Of a stretch of 64,000 nucleotides of DNA, positions 25,637 to 34,662 are shown piece by piece (within the stretch, counting starts at the first letter, position 1; each line of letters starts with the position of its first letter). Source of the stretch: Candidatus Villigracilis proximus. Its GTDB lineage: Bacteria; Chloroflexota; Anaerolineae; Anaerolineales; Villigracilaceae. The stretch covers positions 1-64,000 of the forward strand of contig JADKBB010000008.1 in the NCBI GenBank assembly GCA_016715195.1. The letters run 5' to 3'. Under the pieces are notes generated by a model. It searched no databases, was not told the DNA's origin, and saw nothing but the letters and a program-made list of their open reading frames with translations. The position numbers and the translations under genes were made by a program.

Positions 25637-27545
25637 AATTTTAGCTCTGTTTCTTGGTTTAAGCTTTTTGTTTGGTGCAGCCTCAAATGCGCACGCACAG
25701 CAAAACCTTGCCGCTGCGAATCTCTACCCTGCGGATTTATCCTCCTTTCCGACAGTTTCCTCGTTCCTGGATGTCTTCGACTCAAACGGCATTTTCGTAT
25801 CAGGCCTTAAGCCCGAAGCTGTTACTGTTATCGAAGACAATCAGCCGATCCCGGTCAACGCGCTGAATGAGATCGCTGTGCCGTTGCAGCTTGTCATTGC
25901 TGTCAATCAAGGCGAACAACTCGATGCGCGGGATTCAACCGGCGCCTCCCGTTTCCAGCGGACAGCGCAAGTGTTGGCGCAATGGGTGCAAAGCCGTCCC
26001 GCCGACCTGCCCGATGACTATAGTCTCGTCAGTCAGGCTGGCCCTGTCATCAATCATGCGGGTGCAGCGGATTTTGTCGTCGGGTTAAATGCCTTCCAGC
26101 CGGATTTTCGCGCGGCGATTCCCAACCTGCAATCCCTTTCCATCGCGATCGATACTGTCAGCGCACAGACTCCGCGCCTGGGAATGAAACGCGCCATCCT
26201 CTTTATCACTCCGCACATGGATGACGCCAATCTTATCTCTGTCCTTGAGACCTACGCTCAGCGGGCAGGGGAAAGTGATATTCATATCTTTGTCTGGTTC
26301 ATTGATCTGCAAACAACCTTCAGCACAACCAGCGCAGCCGCGTTTAATAACCTTGCCATTCAAACCGGCGGAAGCATGTTCACATATTCGGGTCTTGAAC
26401 GCTTCCCCGACCCCGAGGCTTATTTTTCCGCTTTGCGGCGAGTGTATACACTTTCCTACACATCACGATTAAATACTTCAGGCGATCACTCGCTTGGCGT
26501 GCAGGTCAGCCTTCCAGCGGGCGCAGTTAATTCTGCCCAGCAGAAATTCCGCATGGATGTACAGCCGCCCAACCCATTCCCGATCACCACTTCTTTACAG
26601 ATCACACGCCGCGCGCCGGAAGATGATCCGTTCAATACGGAGATCCTTTTGCCCGCCGCACAGGATATTGAGATGATCGTCGAGTTCCTCGACGGACATC
26701 CGCGCCCGTTGACGCGCACCACTCTATATGTAGACGGTGTGATCGTGGACGAGAACACTACCGAGCCTTTCCTTGTGTTGACATGGGACATCAGCGCCTA
26801 TACCAATACTGCCGAACATCAGGTTGTTGTTGAGGCGGTGGATGTGCTTGGTTTGAGCAAGAGCAGTATGCCCGTTCCAGTATTGGTGACGGTTGTCCAG
26901 CCGCCGCGCGGAATTTCGGCATTGCTTGCCAAATATCGCACAGCCATTACATTTGGCGCGATCATCCTTGCCGGTCTGGTGCTTTTCTTCATCCTGCTCA
27001 GCGGACGGCTGCGTATTCCGTCATTGCGTGCCGCGCAGGAAGCGCGCCGCGCCGATGCCGACCCGTTGACCCAATCCATACAAGCCATTGCAGAATCACC
27101 CGCGCCCGTGGAAGAAAAAATCAAAAAGCGGCGCGCACCCTCAAAGAAAGCCGTGGCAGTTCCAAAGTCCAGAACAGAAGCGGCGGCATCTTTATTCCGC
27201 ATTAATGCAGATGGTCAGGTGGCGGCAGTCGCACCGATCGCACTGCTTGAGCAGGAAGTCATCTTTGGCACCGATCCTGTGCAATGTACCCAGATTTTGG
27301 ATGATCCCTCCATCTCTTCTGTCCATGCGCGGCTCAGGCAAACCGATGATGGCGGTTATTTATTGCAGGATAACAATTCGATCGCGGGCACCTGGGTGAA
27401 TTATGAACCCATCCCCCGTGAGGGCTATCGGCTGATGCATGGGGATATGATACACTTCGGCCAATTAATCTATCGTTTATCCTTTAGGACAGCGCCTGTT
27501 GTGTCAAAACCCACGGTTACCGTCTTAACTGACATTGAAAAATGA
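25629..27545 (+). CDS. VWA-like extracellular domain protein with one TM and C-terminal FHA domain
   Basis: The 638-residue protein has a signal peptide ending near NAHAQ, a long extracellular part resembling VWA-type modules (PLQLVIAVNQGEQLDA; AILFITPHMDDANLI), a single TM helix (AITFGAIILAGLVLFFILL, about 435-455), a basic linker (KIKKRRAPSKKA) and a cytoplasmic FHA domain with SSVHARL and NSIAGTWVN. FHA domains bind phosphothreonine peptides. The MIDAS Ser-x-Ser is not evident, so metal binding is doubtful. The start at 25629 overlaps the previous stop; the PP2C gene follows with a four-base overlap. The protein probably links an outside cue to a Ser/Thr phosphorylation circuit. Confidence 0.8.
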   Translation: MRKILALFLGLSFLFGAASNAHAQQNLAAANLYPADLSSFPTVSSFLDVFDSNGIFVSGLKPEAVTVIEDNQPIPVNALNEIAVPLQLVIAVNQGEQLDARDSTGASRFQRTAQVLAQWVQSRPADLPDDYSLVSQAGPVINHAGAADFVVGLNAFQPDFRAAIPNLQSLSIAIDTVSAQTPRLGMKRAILFITPHMDDANLISVLETYAQRAGESDIHIFVWFIDLQTTFSTTSAAAFNNLAIQTGGSMFTYSGLERFPDPEAYFSALRRVYTLSYTSRLNTSGDHSLGVQVSLPAGAVNSAQQKFRMDVQPPNPFPITTSLQITRRAPEDDPFNTEILLPAAQDIEMIVEFLDGHPRPLTRTTLYVDGVIVDENTTEPFLVLTWDISAYTNTAEHQVVVEAVDVLGLSKSSMPVPVLVTVVQPPRGISALLAKYRTAITFGAIILAGLVLFFILLSGRLRIPSLRAAQEARRADADPLTQSIQAIAESPAPVEEKIKKRRAPSKKAVAVPKSRTEAAASLFRINADGQVAAVAPIALLEQEVIFGTDPVQCTQILDDPSISSVHARLRQTDDGGYLLQDNNSIAGTWVNYEPIPREGYRLMHGDMIHFGQLIYRLSFRTAPVVSKPTVTVLTDIEK

Positions 27546-28411
27546 TTCGTACCACACTCGCTCATCTTCACGTTGCCGCACTCAGTCATGCCGGAATGTC
27601 CGGCAAGAACAATGAGGATCGTTATGCGATCTCATCTTATCTGCTGAGTAAGGAAGACCCGCGTCCGGCGGTTTTTGCTGTTGTTGCAGATGGCATCGGC
27701 GGACATCGCGCCGGTGAAGTGGCGGCAGAGCTTGCGGTGAACTACATCACCAAAGGCATCGCCGAGAGCAGCGCCAGAAAACCTGTCAAAGCGCTTGAGT
27801 ATGCAATTCAGGAAGCGAGTCAGGCAATCGCTTCTCATTCTGCCGGAAATGATGATGAGACCGGCATGGGCGCGACCTGTGCCTGTGTCTGGGTTATTGA
27901 AAACAGACTCTATACCGCCTACGTCGGCGATTCACGAATTTATCTTTTGCGCGGCAAGCAAATTCAAAGACTGACCATTGATCATACCTGGGTGCAGGAA
28001 GCCTACGAAAAAGGCATCATCACTGCCGAGCAAATGCACGACCATCCGAATGTGCATGTCATCCGCAGACATTTGGGCGGCTTAAAATTACCCGAAGTGG
28101 ATTTTCGTTTACGCATCGATAACGAAGAAAGCAATGAAGAATCAGAGCGCAATCAGGGTTTCCATCTTGAGCCGGGCGATACCATATTAATGTGCAGTGA
28201 TGGTCTGACCGATCTGGTGTGGGATGATGAAATGCTAAAGATCATCCGCTCAAAAAGAGATATGAAAGCCGCAGCCGAAGCGTTGGTCAATCTGGCAAAT
28301 GAACGCGGCGGCCACGATAACATCACCGTTGTCATTCTCTCCACACCACGCCTCGAAGAAACTACAAAAAAGAAATCCAATATTTTGGATTGGTTGTTGG
28401 GAGATGAGTAA
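27542..28411 (+). CDS. PP2C-family serine/threonine phosphatase
   Basis: The 289-residue phosphatase has the bacterial PP2C motifs: N-terminal GKNNEDRY, VVADGIGGHRAGEVAA (metal-binding Asp), GMGATCACVW, YVGDSRIYLLR and CSDGLTDLV with ERGGHDNITVVIL at the end. It dephosphorylates Ser/Thr proteins in the cytoplasm. ATGA overlap with the FHA gene makes the two a coupled pair; no Ser/Thr kinase is encoded in this window. Confidence 0.92.
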   Translation: MIRTTLAHLHVAALSHAGMSGKNNEDRYAISSYLLSKEDPRPAVFAVVADGIGGHRAGEVAAELAVNYITKGIAESSARKPVKALEYAIQEASQAIASHSAGNDDETGMGATCACVWVIENRLYTAYVGDSRIYLLRGKQIQRLTIDHTWVQEAYEKGIITAEQMHDHPNVHVIRRHLGGLKLPEVDFRLRIDNEESNEESERNQGFHLEPGDTILMCSDGLTDLVWDDEMLKIIRSKRDMKAAAEALVNLANERGGHDNITVVILSTPRLEETTKKKSNILDWLLGDE

Positions 28412-28441
28412 GAGCCTCAGTGCAGACTGAGGCTCTTTTTA
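28411..28441. terminator. Intrinsic terminator after the PP2C operon
   Basis: AGAGCCTCAG and CTGAGGCTCT form a stem followed by TTTTTT, directly after the stop of the PP2C gene. It also lies downstream of the convergent plsY-like gene. Confidence 0.9.
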
Positions 28442-28503
28442 TTTGGATGTAAATTCCGCTTCGCGCCGCGCCCCAGCCTGCCCGGCGGACGATGGACAGA
28501 TTC

Positions 28504-29118
28504 TTATTCCGAGATTCTTCCTGTTTGTTCGCGGTCCAGCCATAGCTCACGATATTGACGATTCCAATCTGTTAGAAATCTGATCGCGATCACAACGCCC
28601 GCGCCGACTGTTACCCAAAATGCTGCATCGCGGATGTTGAGTATCCATAGCGCCGGCGCGATGAGAATTCCAGTCAAGACACTCGCGCGCGCCGAATGCC
28701 GAATCACCAACACAAGCAATATCAGAAGCCCAAGGCTGATCAAAAACACCAGTGAATTCACCGCCAGAAACGTTCCGCCTGCGGTTGCCAGTCCCATTCC
28801 GCCGCGAAAGCGTGCAAACAACGGCCAGCAATGACCGATCACCGCGCAGGTTGCCGTAATCGCAATGATGTAGACCGGAGTGCTTACCTCGCGGACTGCC
28901 AGATACGTTGGAATAAATCCCTTGGCAATATCCAGCGCAAGCACCAGCGCGCCCCAGCCAAACCCGGCCTGACGGATCGTGTTGGTCGTAGTTGCATGGC
29001 CTGACCCCGAGTCACGCACATCCACGCCTTTGACAAAGTGTGTGACCCAAATCGAAAATGTCAGCGAGCCGCAAAGATAACCAAGAATGGGAAAGAGAAA
29101 GTAGGAAATGTGAGGCAT
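28504..29118 (-). CDS. plsY: PlsY-like glycerol-3-phosphate acyltransferase with altered motifs
   Basis: The 204-residue protein has the PlsY layout of five membrane segments. The acyl-phosphate acyltransferase motifs are present but deviate: GSGHATTTNTIR where GSGNPGATNVLR is usual, and FRGGMGLATAGG where FKGGKGVATxxG is usual, so a conserved Lys is Met. GHCWPLFARF keeps the GHxxP feature. The changes could alter substrate or abolish activity; a paralogous canonical PlsY may exist elsewhere. The gene stands alone between the PP2C operon and the SDR gene. Confidence 0.8.
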   Translation of the reverse strand: MPHISYFLFPILGYLCGSLTFSIWVTHFVKGVDVRDSGSGHATTTNTIRQAGFGWGALVLALDIAKGFIPTYLAVREVSTPVYIIAITATCAVIGHCWPLFARFRGGMGLATAGGTFLAVNSLVFLISLGLLILLVLVIRHSARASVLTGILIAPALWILNIRDAAFWVTVGAGVVIAIRFLTDWNRQYRELWLDREQTGRISE

Positions 29119-29155
29119 TTTATTTTCACCATCGCTGTTGGATTGCTAATAAACG

Positions 29156-30619
29156 TTAATACGAATGCGCCAACACGCGCGCGCGGGATGCAAGCTGACG
29201 CGCAAGCCCATCGAAAATAAATTTATGAAAAGGCCACATGGCATACCAATATAGAAAGCCCGGCACTCCATACGGCGCAAGATAGGCAGTGACCGTCAAC
29301 AGGGTTTTGTCATCCTGCGGCGTAGACTCAAATTGCAGCCAGGCCTTACCCGGTAGTTTCATCTCCGCCCGCAGACGCATCAGCCGGTTCTTTTCAACAC
29401 TTTCCACGCGCCAGAAATCAAGCGACTCGCCCGTGTATATTTCATCAGGGTGACGGCGCCCGCGGCGCAGGCCAACGCCGCCAATGGCTTTATCCATCCA
29501 GCCGCGAATTGCCCATGACCAGTCCATATAAAGCCAGCCGCGTTCGCCGCCGATACCCGTATAAGCGCGGAACACATCCTCGGGTTTCAGATCCAAAAGT
29601 ACCTGACGGCGCTCAATAAACATGCCTTCTTCCACCGTGAATTGATAGGGTTTGAAATCACCCATTGAAACCACAAGCGCATCAGACCAGCTCGTCTCTA
29701 CATTATCACGTTGAATACGCCCCAATGCGAGATGAGCCGCAGTTTGAAAATCGATCGGGTGAATCTGTGGGAATATTTTCTTCGCTGTATCATCACGCAC
29801 AACAAGTTTGGCGCGCAGGCCTTCGATCAACGGGGCTACGATCCGCCAGTGGATCGGGGTGATCATGTGTACCCAATAAGCGGAAAGGCGCGGCGCGTTG
29901 AACGGTGTTGGAATCAACCAGCGGTGTAGATCGCGTTCTTTTGCATATCCCAAAAGCATCTCGGCGTAGGTCAGGCGGGTTGGCCCGCCGATCTCGATCA
30001 CACGTCCGTTGCTGTCCGGGGTCTTGAGGGTGTCTATTAAATAAGAGAGCACATCGCGAATGGCGATCGGCTGCGCTTGTGAGTAAAACCATGCAGGGCA
30101 GATCAACACAGGTTCGCGCTCGGTCAGATAGCGGATCATTTCAAAGAGCGCGCTGCCCGAGCCGACGATCATACCCGCCCGAAATTCGGTGACGGGCACT
30201 TTCCCATAGCGCAGGATATATCCCGTTTCATGGCGTGCGCGCAAATAGGGCGAGAGATTCGCTGTGGGGTCAACCAATTCACCAAGATAGATGATGCGTT
30301 CAATGTTTGCATCTTCGGCGGCTTGTGCAAAATTACGCGCTGCTTGCAGATCACGTTCAGCGTTGACTTTTCCGCCCTGCATCCCGTGGATCAGGTAATA
30401 TGCCACAGACACATTTTTCATCGCTTCGGCAAGGCTTTCAGCAGAGAGTACATCCCCGTTGATCACTTCCACCTGATTGAGCCAGGAACGTCCCTGCAAA
30501 CGGGAAGGGTCACGCACCAGACAGCGCACCCGATAACCCGCTTCAAGAAGTTTCGGCACCAGCCGCCCGCCGACATAGCCGGTTGCGCCTGTGATGAGAA
30601 TAAGGTTTTGGTTCGTCAT
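29156..30619 (-). CDS. NAD(P)-binding SDR-family protein with C-terminal DUF2867
   Basis: The 487-residue protein opens with the Rossmann motif ITGATGYVGGRLVPKLLEAG, continues with AYYLIHGM and IIYLGEL, VPVTEFRAGMIVGSGS and, in the last third, GERGWLYMDWSWAIRGWMD with FLYWYAMWPFHKFIF. This two-part build (atypical SDR plus DUF2867) is widespread but without a proven reaction. ATG 30619 was chosen because an earlier in-frame start would precede a TATAAT located nine bases before this ATG, which suggests a leaderless transcript. A broken paralogue is at the start of the window. Confidence 0.85.
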   Translation of the reverse strand: MTNQNLILITGATGYVGGRLVPKLLEAGYRVRCLVRDPSRLQGRSWLNQVEVINGDVLSAESLAEAMKNVSVAYYLIHGMQGGKVNAERDLQAARNFAQAAEDANIERIIYLGELVDPTANLSPYLRARHETGYILRYGKVPVTEFRAGMIVGSGSALFEMIRYLTEREPVLICPAWFYSQAQPIAIRDVLSYLIDTLKTPDSNGRVIEIGGPTRLTYAEMLLGYAKERDLHRWLIPTPFNAPRLSAYWVHMITPIHWRIVAPLIEGLRAKLVVRDDTAKKIFPQIHPIDFQTAAHLALGRIQRDNVETSWSDALVVSMGDFKPYQFTVEEGMFIERRQVLLDLKPEDVFRAYTGIGGERGWLYMDWSWAIRGWMDKAIGGVGLRRGRRHPDEIYTGESLDFWRVESVEKNRLMRLRAEMKLPGKAWLQFESTPQDDKTLLTVTAYLAPYGVPGFLYWYAMWPFHKFIFDGLARQLASRARVLAHSY

Positions 30620-30701
30620 AGTACTTTTATTATAAACCTGCAAGATAAAATTTTTATTTCCCCGGGTTCATAATCTGAAAATCTAATGTACAATCCCAAC
30701 C

Positions 30702-33065
30702 ATGCCATTGCCATGGGTTTCACTTTCTTTTATTGCAGGAATTATGATCGCCAGCCTGCTTGCGTTTTCTGCAAACCTCTGGCTTGCGATGATGCTCGCG
30801 CTTTTATTCATCGTAATACTTTTTCGCCTTCTGTCTTCCACATTCCGTCTTCCATCTTTTATCCTTCATCCTTTTATTTTCATCCTTCCCATTTCCTTTC
30901 TTTGCGGCGCATGGTGGTATCAATTTCGGCAACCCGCCATTGATGCGTTTCATATTGCTTTTTACAATGACCGCGATTATGAAATACTGGTCACAGGCAC
31001 GCTGGCAGAGCCGCCGGATTACCGCGACACATACACAAACCTGCATATCAAAGTGGAAGCCGTTGACTCAGGCAGCGGTGACCTGCCCGCCCGCGGCGCC
31101 GTCCTGGTGCGCGTGCCAACGCTTGTCAAATATGAATATGGCGAACGGGTACGCGTGCGCGGCGACTTAAAAACTCCGCCCGAAGATGAAGAATTCTCCT
31201 ATCGTGATTATCTCGCGCGTGAAGGCATTCACTCCTACATGTCCATTGCCGATGTGACCGTTCTGCCGGGCAATGGCGGCAACCTGTTTTTTGTGCAGGT
31301 TTACAAACTAAAAGACAAACTGCTTGAACATACATATCGCCTGTATCATGATCCCGAAGCCTCGCTTATGGCGGGCATCCTGCTCGGCGTGGATACAGGT
31401 CTTACTCGTGATTTGCAAAACGCGTTTAAAAATACAGGCACCTCACACATCATTGCCATCTCGGGTTTTAATATCGCCATCATCGCCGGGATTTTCTTTT
31501 CCATTTTTAAAAATATGTTTGGTGAAAGGCTGGGCGCAGCTTTTGCCATTCTTGGAATCATCTTTTATACTTTGCTGGTCGGGGCGGATGCGGCAGTTGT
31601 GCGCGCTGCTTTTATGGGCAGCATTTCACTGCTGGCGCGTCAACTGGGCAGGCGCAACGATGGCATGAATGCGCTCGCGCTGGTTGCGCTGATCATGACC
31701 ATCTTCAATCCGCTTGTGATCTGGGATGTAGGCTTTCAACTTTCATTCTTTGCCACGCTTGGGCTGATCCTTTACGCCGAACCGTTCTCAAATTTCACCA
31801 GTACGCTTATTTCAAAAATTTCAAAACAGGATACAAGCATGTTTACGCGGATCATTAACGACAACGTAGTGCTGACCTTTGCCGCGCAGCTCACCACCAT
31901 CCCGATCATGGCCTATCATTTCAAACGCATCTCCCTTATCTCATTCATCGCCAATCCGTTCATTCTGCCTGTGCAACCCGCAGTAATGGTCGCTGGCGGG
32001 CTGGCTGTTTTCACCAGTCTCGTCATCTTCCCGCTCGGCCAACTGATTGCCTGGGTCGCATGGCCTTTCGCGTCGTATACCATTCGCATCGTGGAATTAT
32101 TTGACCGTGTGCCCTATGCCTCCATTTATCTGGGGGACTCCTCTTTTTGGATGGTGCTCGCCTTTTACATCGCGCTTCTTTCTGTGACCTTCAACTGGCA
32201 GCCCATTAAAGAGTGGATCAGCTCTCTGGCAGGTTCGCTTCGAGCCGTTGCGTTGACAGCCACTCTCGCGCTGCTCTTTATCTGCATGATCATGATCTGG
32301 CGCGCATCTGCGACCACTGGTGATGGGCAGCTTCACATTACCTTCCTTGAAGCCGGTTCCGCCGATGCAGTTTTAATTCAAACGCCTGAAGGCCGAAATA
32401 TTTTGATCAATGGCGGCGCAAGCACATCCAAACTTTCTGACGAACTGGGCAGAAGGCTTCCCTTCTTTTCACGCAAACTGGATTGGCTTATCATCGCCTC
32501 CACCCAGGAGGAACAACTGGCTGCTCTGCCGCGTGTGCTCGAAAGATATCCGCCTGAAAATGTTTTATGGAGCGGCAATGTGCAAGCCTCATTCCCGGCC
32601 CAGGCGCTGGATAAATTTTTCGCAGAAGAAGGAATCCCTGTCAGCCGCGTGGAAGCAGGACAAAGGCTTGAGCTGGGTGACGGCGCATTTATCGAGATTC
32701 AGGCTGTCGGTCCGAAGGGAAGCGTGGTTCTCATCCAATATGAAAATTTTCGTGCCTTGCTTCCGATTGGCATGAGTGAGGGAATGCTCGAAGAGTTGGA
32801 ATATGGCAATGTGATCGGCAATGTTGATGTGCTGCTGCTCGCGGATTCGGGCTACGCGCCGTCCAATCCGCCGGATATTATTGAAAATGTGAACCCAAAG
32901 CTGGTGGTGTTAAGTGTGGCCGCCGGTGACCCCAACGGGCTGCCCTCAGAGTCTGTTTTGGAATCTTTGGATGGTTTTTCTGTTTTGCGCACTGACCGCA
33001 GCGGATGGATATCCGTCATCACCGATGGCGATCAACTGCGCGTGGAAGTTGAACGCAGCGAATAA
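30702..33065 (+). CDS. comEC: ComEC/Rec2-family DNA uptake channel with degenerate hydrolase domain
   Basis: The 787-residue protein has an N-terminal membrane pair and OB-like DUF4131 region (about 70-190), then the competence domain with IIAISGFNIAIIAGI, DAAVVRAAFMG and about ten membrane segments, and a C-terminal metallo-beta-lactamase-like domain starting ITFLEAGSADAVLIQTPEG. In normal ComEC that domain has THxHxDHxGG; here the equivalent stretch reads IIASTQEEQLAALP, with all metal-binding His/Asp absent. The channel part looks intact. A TACAAT box sits seven bases before the ATG, suggesting leaderless expression. The early coding region (30830-30895) is a degenerate ATCCTTCATCC-type repeat. 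Confidence 0.9.
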   Translation: MPLPWVSLSFIAGIMIASLLAFSANLWLAMMLALLFIVILFRLLSSTFRLPSFILHPFIFILPISFLCGAWWYQFRQPAIDAFHIAFYNDRDYEILVTGTLAEPPDYRDTYTNLHIKVEAVDSGSGDLPARGAVLVRVPTLVKYEYGERVRVRGDLKTPPEDEEFSYRDYLAREGIHSYMSIADVTVLPGNGGNLFFVQVYKLKDKLLEHTYRLYHDPEASLMAGILLGVDTGLTRDLQNAFKNTGTSHIIAISGFNIAIIAGIFFSIFKNMFGERLGAAFAILGIIFYTLLVGADAAVVRAAFMGSISLLARQLGRRNDGMNALALVALIMTIFNPLVIWDVGFQLSFFATLGLILYAEPFSNFTSTLISKISKQDTSMFTRIINDNVVLTFAAQLTTIPIMAYHFKRISLISFIANPFILPVQPAVMVAGGLAVFTSLVIFPLGQLIAWVAWPFASYTIRIVELFDRVPYASIYLGDSSFWMVLAFYIALLSVTFNWQPIKEWISSLAGSLRAVALTATLALLFICMIMIWRASATTGDGQLHITFLEAGSADAVLIQTPEGRNILINGGASTSKLSDELGRRLPFFSRKLDWLIIASTQEEQLAALPRVLERYPPENVLWSGNVQASFPAQALDKFFAEEGIPVSRVEAGQRLELGDGAFIEIQAVGPKGSVVLIQYENFRALLPIGMSEGMLEELEYGNVIGNVDVLLLADSGYAPSNPPDIIENVNPKLVVLSVAAGDPNGLPSESVLESLDGFSVLRTDRSGWISVITDGDQLRVEVERSE

Positions 33066-33141
33066 TCGATAGGAGTAAAGTACTCTTTGCGTATCCGGCG
33101 CTGATGCTAAAATATTGCCCACTATACAAAAGGAGTGTTAC

Positions 33142-33792
33142 ATGAAATCAGCAGGTTTAAAAGTTTTTGGTTTTATCATTGTTTTGGCACTGGCAGCGCT
33201 TGCCTGTGCAGCCCCAAGCATGGATTCGATACTGAATCCATTACCCACAGATGATTTTTCGAGCGACAGCAGCGGTTGGGGCACAGGAACAGATGCTGAC
33301 AGCTCGGTGGAATATGCAAATGGCGGTTTACAGATGACCGTCTTTACCCCGTTCTATATGACCTGGTCCACACCAGATACGGTGAGTTATGAGAATATTC
33401 ATATTGAAACGAGCGTAACGAGCACAAGCTCAGACCCTGAAGCCAAGTTTGGCATTATCTGTAATGAGGCGGGCACAACGAACGCATTTTATTATGTCGG
33501 CGTTTCACCCGACGGCTATTATGCCTTCATCAAGTCTTCTGTTGTTGGAGATGATGTGTACCTTAAGGAAGGTACATCAGATGTGATCTCTGCCTCCGCA
33601 AATTCCATGCGGCTTGGGTTGGATTGCGGCGGCGGTGTACTTACTCTGTATGTCAATGGGCAGCAGATCGATAGCGTTTCTGATAGCACCTATGTCAGTG
33701 GTACGGTTGGTCTCTTCGCCTCGACCGATGATGTAAGCGGCGGCGCGAGTGTCATCTTTGATGATTTTGTTGTCACCAAATTAGGCGAGTAG
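33142..33792 (+). CDS. Secreted lipoprotein with LamG/concanavalin-like domain
   Basis: The 216-residue protein has a lipoprotein signal (LAALACAAP, Cys about 21) and then a jelly-roll-like domain: DDFSSDSSGWGTGTD, AYYVGVSP-like strands, LGLDCGGGVLTLYVNGQQI and a closing VIFDDFVVTKLG. This pattern is common in Chloroflexota lipoproteins and related to 3-keto-disaccharide hydrolase/LamG folds; binding of glycans or other surface ligands is a guess. AAAGGAG precedes the ATG. A terminator follows. Confidence 0.75.
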   Translation: MKSAGLKVFGFIIVLALAALACAAPSMDSILNPLPTDDFSSDSSGWGTGTDADSSVEYANGGLQMTVFTPFYMTWSTPDTVSYENIHIETSVTSTSSDPEAKFGIICNEAGTTNAFYYVGVSPDGYYAFIKSSVVGDDVYLKEGTSDVISASANSMRLGLDCGGGVLTLYVNGQQIDSVSDSTYVSGTVGLFASTDDVSGGASVIFDDFVVTKLGE

Positions 33793-33810
33793 ATTTTTTG
33801 GTTTGAATTA

Positions 33811-33840
33811 AATCCCTGCACACAGTGCAGGGATTTTTTT
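33811..33840 (+). terminator. Intrinsic terminator
   Basis: AATCCCTGCAC pairs with GTGCAGGGATT followed by eight Ts, shortly after the lipoprotein gene. Confidence 0.9.
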
Positions 33841-33966
33841 TGCAGGAAGTTGATTTTGATATAATGCCCGAACAGATTGCCCCATTTGAGAATTTATGTA
33901 TTACTGCATTGATCAGGAAATTTTATCCATGTCATATCTTTTACATAGCACAACTCTCCATACTTT

Positions 33967-34647
33967 ATGACAGGTATTCTTTTGCTTGCAGGCGGCGCGG
34001 AGTTTGGCGGGCAAATGTCTGAGCCAGATCTGCGTGCCATTGAACTGGCTGGCGGTTTTGATGCCCCCATTTGCATCATCCCCACCGCTGCCGCACCCGA
34101 TCGCAACCACAAACGCGCCGGCAGCAATGGCATCCGCTGGTTTCAGAGTTTGGGCGCTGGAAATGTTTTCACTGCGGATGTGATCGACTCAGTCAGCGCA
34201 GACGACTCAACCCTCGCCGCATCCATTCGTACCTCGAGCCTGATCTATTTACCTGGAGGGTTTCCCCGGCATCTGGCAGAGACTCTCGCAGACAGTGTCT
34301 GCTGGCGCGCGGTGTTGGACGCATACGAGCGTGGCGCGGTCATTGCGGGCAGCAGTGCGGGGGCGATGGTCTTATGTGAATATTATTATGATCCCTACGA
34401 AAAGAAATTATTGCGCGGACTGAATTTAATTCCCAACGCATGTGTATTGCCGCATCACAACACTTTTGGAAAGTCGTGGGTCGGCCAGTTGACGCAGGCA
34501 TTGCCTGATGCAACACTGATCGGCATTGATGAACGCACTGGCATGATTAATAACGGGAACCACATCTGGCAGGTATTTGGCGCGGGGGATGTTAATCTGT
34601 ATCAGCACGGACAGATTCAGAAACAGAGTAAGATTTTCTCATTTTAG
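33967..34647 (+). CDS. Peptidase S51 / cyanophycinase-like protein
   Basis: The 226-residue protein has GILLLAGGAE at the start, ICIIPTAAAPDR, LIYLPGGFP and the nucleophile elbow GAVIAGSSAGAMVL (Ser about 130). The order matches the S51 family (dipeptidase E, cyanophycinase). It may cleave Asp-containing dipeptides or cyanophycin-like polymers; no cyanophycin synthetase is in view. A TATAAT at 33861 is a likely -10, giving a leader of about 100 bases. Confidence 0.8.
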   Translation: MTGILLLAGGAEFGGQMSEPDLRAIELAGGFDAPICIIPTAAAPDRNHKRAGSNGIRWFQSLGAGNVFTADVIDSVSADDSTLAASIRTSSLIYLPGGFPRHLAETLADSVCWRAVLDAYERGAVIAGSSAGAMVLCEYYYDPYEKKLLRGLNLIPNACVLPHHNTFGKSWVGQLTQALPDATLIGIDERTGMINNGNHIWQVFGAGDVNLYQHGQIQKQSKIFSF

Positions 34648-34662
34648 TAATCCGGGTTTGAT

